Assembly: GCA_001898965.1 (NCBI GenBank)
Contig: MKVW01000009.1
Span: 904,853-968,852 of the forward strand
Length of the DNA: 64,000 bases
Source of the DNA: Rhizobiales bacterium 62-17
GTDB lineage: Bacteria > Pseudomonadota > Alphaproteobacteria > Rhizobiales > Beijerinckiaceae
Direction: 5' to 3'
Part shown: one piece after another, positions 58,445-64,000 of the stretch
Numbering within the stretch: the first letter of the stretch is position 1
Layout of the letters: each line of letters starts with the position of its first letter
Program-made: the position numbers and the translations under genes
Notes under the pieces: model-generated
Told to the model about the DNA's origin: nothing
Database searches by the model: none
The model's input: the letters and a program-made list of their open reading frames with translations, nothing else

Positions 58445-59659
58445 TCAGGCGTAAACGTCGCTGCGGCGTGTCGAGGCTTGCTGAGCCCGAAGCTGCCAGG
58501 CCGTGTGTCGCGCGATCATCAGTTCTTCATTGGTGCGGATGATAAAGGCCCGCACGCGGGAGCGATCGGAGGAAATAACCTCAGTATTTTCACGGTTGCG
58601 ATCAAGATCCAACTCGATTCCGATCCATTCCATCGCTTCGAGCGCGCATTCACGGATGAGCCGCGAATTCTCCCCGATCCCGCCACAAAAGACCACCGCA
58701 TCGAGACCGCCGAGCACGGCGGCCATCGCGCCGATTTCGCGGCGCACGCGAAAGACGAAATAATCGATCGCCTGTTTGGCATGCGGATGGTCCGAGGCCT
58801 CCAGATCGCGCATGTCGTTGGAAATGCCGGACAAGCCTTTGAGGCCGGAGGATTTATAGAGCAGATCGGAAATCGCCTGCGCGTTCATGCCCTTCTGATC
58901 CATCAGATAAAGCAGAACGCCGGGATCGATCTGTCCCGGCCGCGTTCCCATCGGTAGGCCATCGAGCGCCGAAAAGCCCATGGTCGAGGCCACCGAATAA
59001 CCGTTGCGGATGGCGCACATCGAAGCGCCGGAGCCGAGATGGCAGATGATCACCCGTCCCTTGGCGTGGAACGGCGCGATCTCGGCGAGCTTGCCGGTGA
59101 CATATTCGTAGGAGAGGCCGTGAAAGCCATAGCGCCGCACGCCTTCCTCATAGAAGGAGCGCGGCAGAGCGAACGTGTCGTTGACGAAGGGATGGGCGCG
59201 ATGGAAGGCCGTGTCGAAACAGGCGACTTGAGGGACACCGGGAAAAGCCGTTTGCGCGGCGCGGATGCCCGACAGATTGTGCGGCTGATGCAGCGGCGCC
59301 AGTGGCACGAGTTCGCTCAATTGCGACAGGATCGGTTCGTCGACCAGCACCGGCGCTGAATGCACCATGCCGCCATGGACGATGCGATGGCCGACGGCGG
59401 CGATCTCCGCCTGCGGATAATGCATGGCAATCGTATCGAGTACGAGGCGCATGGCGCCCGCATGATCGTCGATCGCGCGTTCACCCTCCAGCGGATCGGA
59501 TACGATCTTCTGACCGCTGCCGTCCTTCAGCACGAAATGTGGATTGGTGCCGAGCCCGTCGATCATGCCGACGGCGACGCAATCGAGCGCGACGTCGCTG
59601 AAAAGCGCGAATTTAAGCGACGACGAGCCGGCGTTAATGGTCAGAATATGTTCGCCCAT
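58445..59659 (-). CDS. ackA: Acetate kinase
   Basis: 404 residues from the ATG at 59659. Starts ILTINAGSSSLKFALF (family signature), VGHRIVHGG, NLSGIRAAQ, FDTAFH and YGFHGLS, CHLGSGAS, and GGIGENS near the C-terminus, all as in AckA. It converts acetyl phosphate and ADP to acetate and ATP or the reverse. The partner phosphate acetyltransferase is encoded seven bases upstream, so the pair forms the Pta-AckA pathway; together with the DUF3141 gene they look like one operon. Confidence 0.95.
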   Translation of the reverse strand: MGEHILTINAGSSSLKFALFSDVALDCVAVGMIDGLGTNPHFVLKDGSGQKIVSDPLEGERAIDDHAGAMRLVLDTIAMHYPQAEIAAVGHRIVHGGMVHSAPVLVDEPILSQLSELVPLAPLHQPHNLSGIRAAQTAFPGVPQVACFDTAFHRAHPFVNDTFALPRSFYEEGVRRYGFHGLSYEYVTGKLAEIAPFHAKGRVIICHLGSGASMCAIRNGYSVASTMGFSALDGLPMGTRPGQIDPGVLLYLMDQKGMNAQAISDLLYKSSGLKGLSGISNDMRDLEASDHPHAKQAIDYFVFRVRREIGAMAAVLGGLDAVVFCGGIGENSRLIRECALEAMEWIGIELDLDRNRENTEVISSDRSRVRAFIIRTNEELMIARHTAWQLRAQQASTRRSDVYA

Positions 59660-59666
59660 GCGCCAC

Positions 59667-61097
59667 CTATTCCGCTGCCTGCGCCAGGGCTTCATCGCCC
59701 AGCGCTTCGCCATGCTGCCGCCAATAGTCGTAAAGCTGCGCCACCGCGCAGGAGGCGAGGCGAGCTTTGTCGTTGTCGGCGCGCGAGGTGAGAATGACGG
59801 GAGCCTTCGCGCCGACGACGAGGCCGGCCGCCTCCGCCCGCGCGACGAAGGTCAATTGTTTGGCCAGCATATTGCCGGCTTCGAGATTGGGCACGATCAG
59901 CACATCGGCATGGCCGGCGACCGACGACACGATGCCCTTGGTGCGCGCTGCTTCCGTATCGACCGCATTGTCCATGGCGAGCGGGCCATCGACCAAGGCG
60001 CCGGTGATCTGCCCACGGTCGGCCATTTTGGCGAGCGCCGCCGCTTCCAGCGTCGAGGGCATGTTGACATTGACGGTTTCGACGGCGGCGAGAATGCCGA
60101 CCTTCGGCGTCTTCAGCCCGCAGGCCAGCGCCAGATCGATGGCGTTCTGCACGATGTCGATCTTGGTGACGAGATCCGGCGCGATATTGATGGCAGCGTC
60201 GGAGATGAAGAACAGATTGTTTCGGGTCGGCGCATCCATCACGAAAACGTGGCTGATGCGCCGCGATCCACGCAGGCCGCCGTCCTTCTTGACCACCTGG
60301 CCGAGCAATTCATCCGAATGGACATTGCCTTTCATCACGGCGCGGGCCTCGCGCGCATTGACCATGGCGACCGCTTGTTTCGCCGCCGCCGCGTGATCCT
60401 CGATGTCGATCAGTTGCAGCGCCGAAATATCGGCTTCGAGACTGTCGGCGGCGCGCAGGATGCGCGAACGCGAACCGATCAGGATCGGCTCGATCAGGCC
60501 TTCGCGCATGGAGAGCAGGGCGCCGCCCAGCGAATTGGCATCGTCGGGAACGACGATGGCGGTCGGCATGGCCGGCAGCCGTTTGCAGCGTTCCACCAGG
60601 GCGCTGAAATGATCGTGCTGGTCGAGGAGGAGCAGCGGCAGATTGCGCTTTTCCTCGATGATCGTGACGGTCGGCGCTTCGACTTCGGCAACGCCTTCCA
60701 GAATGAGCGTGCCGTCGGTCTTCTCGACACGGGTTTCGAAGATAGCGTGCGGCTTCTCGCGCTTTTCCAGGCAGCGCACCGAGATTTTCAGTCGGTCGCC
60801 CAGATGGGCGCGTCCGGGAAAGCGAAAGGTCTGGCTGTTGTAGAGCGTGCCCGAACCCGGCAGGACCGTGCCGAGCACCGAGGACACCAGCGAGCCGACC
60901 CACAGCGACGGCGCGACCGTGTCGCTCGTGCCGTCATGATTGATGTCGGCGCCGGGCATATGCAGCGGATTGGTATTGCCCGAGGCATGGGCGAAGACAT
61001 AGAGGTCGTTGGCCGTGACGGGCCGCTCGATGCTCGCCGTCTGTCCGACGACGAGTTCATCGAAAGTGGTGTTCCGGTGCGAGAGGGCGCTCATCAT
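59667..61097 (-). CDS. MaoC-like hydratase fused to phosphate acetyltransferase
   Basis: 476 residues from the ATG at 61097 (AAGGAG 5 bases before; a second ATG follows directly). Residues 1-140 hold a MaoC/hot-dog domain: FAHASGNTNPLH carries the hydratase Asp/His-type region (Asn here at the usual Asp-x5-His site). From about 165 to the end is a phosphate acetyl/butyryltransferase domain with PTAIVVPDDANSLGG and GVAMVLIVPNLEAGNMLAKQ-like blocks (seen as VLIVPNLEAGNML). Such fusions are known as bifunctional enoyl-CoA hydratase/phosphate acetyltransferases next to ackA. It supplies acetyl or other acyl phosphate for AckA. Confidence 0.9.
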   Translation of the reverse strand: MMSALSHRNTTFDELVVGQTASIERPVTANDLYVFAHASGNTNPLHMPGADINHDGTSDTVAPSLWVGSLVSSVLGTVLPGSGTLYNSQTFRFPGRAHLGDRLKISVRCLEKREKPHAIFETRVEKTDGTLILEGVAEVEAPTVTIIEEKRNLPLLLLDQHDHFSALVERCKRLPAMPTAIVVPDDANSLGGALLSMREGLIEPILIGSRSRILRAADSLEADISALQLIDIEDHAAAAKQAVAMVNAREARAVMKGNVHSDELLGQVVKKDGGLRGSRRISHVFVMDAPTRNNLFFISDAAINIAPDLVTKIDIVQNAIDLALACGLKTPKVGILAAVETVNVNMPSTLEAAALAKMADRGQITGALVDGPLAMDNAVDTEAARTKGIVSSVAGHADVLIVPNLEAGNMLAKQLTFVARAEAAGLVVGAKAPVILTSRADNDKARLASCAVAQLYDYWRQHGEALGDEALAQAAE

Positions 61098-61127
61098 CCG
61101 TGCTCCTTGACGGTTCAAAGTTGATGC

Positions 61128-63398
61128 TTACGCGGCCTGTTCGGCGTCACCGGCATTCGTCGGGCGGCGGCCGAGCATCGCTTCGAATTCGCGATAAAGC
61201 GCCAGGGCTTGCGGATGCATGGTTTCTACCGGTCCGGCGACGCGCATCACCAGATCGAGCGCCCGGTGCCGTTCCGCTGGCGTATCGAGCAGTTTCGGCA
61301 GGCTGGCCTTGGCGCGCTCGGTCGCGAAGCGGACGATCAGGGATTGCTCATAGATGAGCTTGGCGCGCCGATCCTCGCCCATCGTGGCGAAAGGCTGTTC
61401 CGTGGCGAAGAGCTGCAATTCGCGTTCGAGCCGCGAGCGGCGGACATAGCCGCGCGCTTCCGACAGCAGTTCGAGCATGCGCACCGTGCCTTCGGCCTCG
61501 CCGCCGGTTTCGATATTGGCGAGCGCGTTGCGCACATCCGGCAGCATCAGCAGGTTTTCATCGCTCGTCTGTTCGCGACCGGCCATTTCCTGTCGGCCGA
61601 CCCATTGCATCGGCGCCGAACCGTAAAGCGCATGGAATGACAGTTCATGGAAAGCGTCGCGGATGTCGCGATAGAGATCCAGGTTCTGCTCGATCAGGTC
61701 CGACATCAGATGTTCAGCCGCCAGGAACGGATTGTTGGCCTCGACAGGCTGGCGATGAGCGCGCACTTGTTCGGCCAGTGCGCCGACCGGCGCCAGCAAC
61801 GCGTTGCGATCGGAGAGAAGCGAACGCTCAAGCCGCAGCGGGCGCGTGCGGAAGAACTGCTTCGCCGTGTCTTCATTGACCATGGCGCGCACGAACGGAC
61901 GCACGAGGTTTTCGTAAACGGTGGCGCCGGTTTCGGAGACGCGGGCCACGGCGGCGAACATTTCTTCGTCCTTGCGGCCGTCGTCGAGTTTCAAAATGTC
62001 GTCGACGGAACGTGGCGCGAATTTGATGTGCAGTCTGTCTTTGCCCTGTTCCAGTTCCATTTCATAGAGACCGGGCGGCAGGGCCTCGATCGCCCGCATC
62101 GTATCGGTGATCGCTTCATGTTCGCGCCCAGCCACTTTCGCCGAGACGAAAATGCCGAGATGGCCGATCGAATCGTGCAGCAGATAGACGATGCGCTGGC
62201 CGCGCGCCTTGATCTCATTGACGTTGTGGAACGTATCAGCGATCCAGTTCAGCGCCTGTTGCGGCGGCGTTATGTTGTCGCCATGCGAGGCGAAGACGAT
62301 GATCGGCGAGCGGATGCTTTTCAGATCGATCCGTTCGTCGCCAAAATAGGCTTGGCCGAAGGCCAACCGATTGCCGACGAAGAGGTTTTCGACGATCCAG
62401 CGGATTTCTTCCTCATTCATCATGAAGAAGCCGCCCCACCAACGTTCGAACTCCAGGAAACGTTCGGCCTCGGTGTCGACCTTGGCGTAGAGATTATAGA
62501 GCTTCTTCCAATAGCTGTTGGCCGGGTTGAGCTCTTCGAAATTCTGCACCAGCAGCGAACCGTCGAACACGCCATTGCCGAGATCGGCCATCAGCATCGC
62601 CGGCCAGACGCCGCCGACACGGCCGCCCGTGTAGCGCATCGGATTCTTGCCGGCCGTGCCGCCCCAATAGGCCATCGGCGCGCCGTTGATGGCGATCGGG
62701 CCGACTTTATCGGGATGCGCGGCGGCCAATAGCATGCAGCCCCAGCCGCCCTGGCAATTGCCGATGACCACCGGCTTTTCGACATCGGGATGGCGGCGAT
62801 GGATTTCGTCGAGGAAGGCGGCTTCCGCTTCGCGCACGTCAGCCAGGGTCTGGCCGGGTTCCGGCCATTGCCGGAAGATGACGAAATAGACCGCATGGCC
62901 GTCGGCGAAGGCGTCGCCCACCTGGCTTTCCGGCTTGAAGCCACCGATGCCGGCGCCATGGCCGGCACGCGGATCGACGATCATGAAGGGCCGGCGCTTC
63001 GGATCGATGGTGACGCCGGCCGGTGGCGTGATCACCACCAGCGAATAATTGACCGGGCGCGGCAGCGAGCGCCCGTCGATCACCAGTTCGTAGTCGAAAT
63101 CGAGGACCGGCGGAATATTGCCGTCGCTGTGCGCGTTGAAGGCATTGCCACGCTGGCGCAAGGTGTCGAGCACCAGGATGGAGCGCTGCATCGCGTCGGT
63201 CGCATAGCTGCTCCAGGCCGTCCAGGGATTGAGGTTCTGAGCCGGCTTGAACAGTTCGGCGGCTTTGTCGGCGCGCGCTTGAAACAGTTTGATCTGTTCC
63301 TGGGCGATCCGCTGTCCGTGGCCGAGCCACAGGCGCGAGAGAATATTGGCGTTTTCGAGATTGATGGCGATGGCGTCGTTCACGACTTTGAAGTTCAT
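61128..63398 (-). CDS. DUF3141 protein (PHA-synthase-like alpha/beta hydrolase)
   Basis: 756 residues from the ATG at 63398 (GGAAAG upstream); an ATG 15 bases earlier is possible. The central alpha/beta-hydrolase fold has the elbow GNCQGGWG, where the nucleophile is Cys, as in PHA synthases, and a late His in DSIGHLGIFVS. N- and C-terminal helical extensions are DUF3141-specific. It is likely involved in polyhydroxyalkanoate or 3-hydroxyacyl-CoA handling; no test has been seen by me. It precedes the Pta fusion by 30 bases and shares its strand, and the divergent gene encodes a 3-hydroxyacyl-CoA dehydrogenase, all consistent with C4 acyl-CoA metabolism. Confidence 0.85.
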   Translation of the reverse strand: MNFKVVNDAIAINLENANILSRLWLGHGQRIAQEQIKLFQARADKAAELFKPAQNLNPWTAWSSYATDAMQRSILVLDTLRQRGNAFNAHSDGNIPPVLDFDYELVIDGRSLPRPVNYSLVVITPPAGVTIDPKRRPFMIVDPRAGHGAGIGGFKPESQVGDAFADGHAVYFVIFRQWPEPGQTLADVREAEAAFLDEIHRRHPDVEKPVVIGNCQGGWGCMLLAAAHPDKVGPIAINGAPMAYWGGTAGKNPMRYTGGRVGGVWPAMLMADLGNGVFDGSLLVQNFEELNPANSYWKKLYNLYAKVDTEAERFLEFERWWGGFFMMNEEEIRWIVENLFVGNRLAFGQAYFGDERIDLKSIRSPIIVFASHGDNITPPQQALNWIADTFHNVNEIKARGQRIVYLLHDSIGHLGIFVSAKVAGREHEAITDTMRAIEALPPGLYEMELEQGKDRLHIKFAPRSVDDILKLDDGRKDEEMFAAVARVSETGATVYENLVRPFVRAMVNEDTAKQFFRTRPLRLERSLLSDRNALLAPVGALAEQVRAHRQPVEANNPFLAAEHLMSDLIEQNLDLYRDIRDAFHELSFHALYGSAPMQWVGRQEMAGREQTSDENLLMLPDVRNALANIETGGEAEGTVRMLELLSEARGYVRRSRLERELQLFATEQPFATMGEDRRAKLIYEQSLIVRFATERAKASLPKLLDTPAERHRALDLVMRVAGPVETMHPQALALYREFEAMLGRRPTNAGDAEQAA

Positions 63399-63653
63399 CG
63401 GCTTTCCAATCATGGTTCAGCCCAGGCGTTGTCGCGGCTGGTCGGCCACCGGCTTGGGAGGGGTGATGCCTGGGTGGCCCTGCACTGCGGCGCAATATCG
63501 AAGGGCCAAATGACAGGGCGATGAAGGCGGTTGTCCGCAGGGTGAGCTGTGGGCGGTTGTCGCGACCGCCTGTCATCGGCATGAAAAATGGATCATTGAG
63601 ATAGGCATCGCGCCGCGTGCAGGGCGTTGAGCCGCTTTTCAAAGAGGATTTTC

Positions 63654-64000
63654 ATGTCGACAGGCAAATCTCGCATCGGCGTCGTCGGCGCCGGCACCAT
63701 GGGCAATGGCATTGCGCAACTTTTCGCCGCCGCGGGCCATCCGGTCACCTTGCGGGACCTGAAGCCGGAATTCCTCGATCGCGGCCTGGCCGCTGTCGGC
63801 GATAGCCTCGGCCGCCTGGTGGCGAAAGAGAAGATGAGCGCTGCGGATCGTGACGCCGTTTTGGCCCGGATCAAACCGACCACCGACGCGGCTGAGCTCG
63901 CCGGCTGCGCCGTCGTGGTCGAAGCCGTCGTCGAAAACTATGACATCAAGGCCGGCCTGATCCGCGAACTCGACGCGATCTGCAGCGAGGAGACGATTTT
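63654..64000 (+). CDS. 3-Hydroxyacyl-CoA dehydrogenase (partial, N-terminus)
   Basis: The first 115 residues are in the window; the gene runs off the right edge. GAGG eight bases before the ATG. The Rossmann start RIGVVGAGTMGNGIAQLFAAAG is here shown only by GAGTMGNGIA, the NAD-binding loop of 3-hydroxybutyryl-CoA dehydrogenases; then an Asp after beta-2 (LRDLKPE) for NAD+ and the block VVVEAVVEN with catalytic-domain approach. It oxidises 3-hydroxyacyl-CoA with NAD+. Divergent from the DUF3141 gene. Confidence 0.88.
   Translation, partial: MSTGKSRIGVVGAGTMGNGIAQLFAAAGHPVTLRDLKPEFLDRGLAAVGDSLGRLVAKEKMSAADRDAVLARIKPTTDAAELAGCAVVVEAVVENYDIKAGLIRELDAICSEETI

Noticed and set aside
59544-61124. 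526-codon plus-strand frame
   Set aside because: Shadow of the MaoC-phosphate acetyltransferase gene; composition is typical of antisense frames.
1-64000. CRISPR array, prophage, insertion sequence, tRNA or rRNA gene
   Set aside because: No regularly spaced direct repeats, no integrase or transposase motifs and no tRNA-like cloverleaf were seen on reading through.

Overview
The window looks like a chromosomal segment of an alphaproteobacterium of the order Rhizobiales (Hyphomicrobiales). The evidence is GC-rich coding sequence, a DUF2778 protein, copies of short intergenic repeats typical of that order, an alphaproteobacterial-type LexA box (GAAC-N7-GAAC), and an acetate kinase/phosphate acetyltransferase/DUF3141 block at the right end. 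I cannot fix the genus. I see no rRNA, tRNA, insertion sequence, prophage or CRISPR array.

Layout. 1-5300: end of an FAD-dependent oxidoreductase, a DUF2778 envelope protein, an ABC-F ATPase, a cupin, a LysE-type exporter and a lower-GC membrane protein. 5300-5970: a two-gene unit of small proteins behind a promoter that overlaps a LexA box. 5996-10153: a four-gene minus-strand operon (small basic protein, DUF4153/DUF4173-like membrane protein, response regulator, histidine kinase). 10249-13990: a LysR regulator divergent from a tripartite-tricarboxylate binding protein and a sulfatase. 14002-19644: a branched-chain-type ABC importer with a fused LivM-LivG, and an atypical alpha/beta hydrolase.

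20388-36325 is the most interesting part. It holds a two-subunit Rieske oxygenase, an SDR, a Cys-less thiolase-like protein, a DUF35-SDR fusion, a cyclase-family hydrolase, two acyl-CoA ligases, a MarR regulator, a hot-dog thioesterase, a second ABC binding protein and a two-gene indolepyruvate-type 2-oxoacid:ferredoxin oxidoreductase. Read together, these genes can make a complete route from indole-3-acetate (auxin) to anthranilate: dioxygenation to dioxindole-3-acetate, CoA activation, retro-aldol cleavage to isatin plus acetyl-CoA, hydrolysis to isatinate, oxidative decarboxylation to anthraniloyl-CoA, and thioester hydrolysis. This is an inference from family logic. Four similar palindromes built on TTTA-N4-TAAAAT lie in the four main promoter regions of the block and are candidate sites for its MarR protein.

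36343-48425 is an amide-handling locus: asparaginase-like protein, acetamidase/formamidase, an oligopeptide-type ABC importer, an AtzG-like small protein with a GatA-like amidase, a GntR regulator with two TGTATACA sites, and a cysteine hydrolase. 48479-54630 carries a TRAP transporter with fused DctQM, an SsuD-like monooxygenase, a binding-protein homologue with no signal peptide, an ArsR regulator and a glutathione transferase. 54706-64000 carries a DUF1176 protein, a LysR/TauE pair, polyphosphate kinase 2, acetate kinase, a MaoC-phosphate acetyltransferase fusion, a DUF3141 protein and the start of a 3-hydroxyacyl-CoA dehydrogenase.
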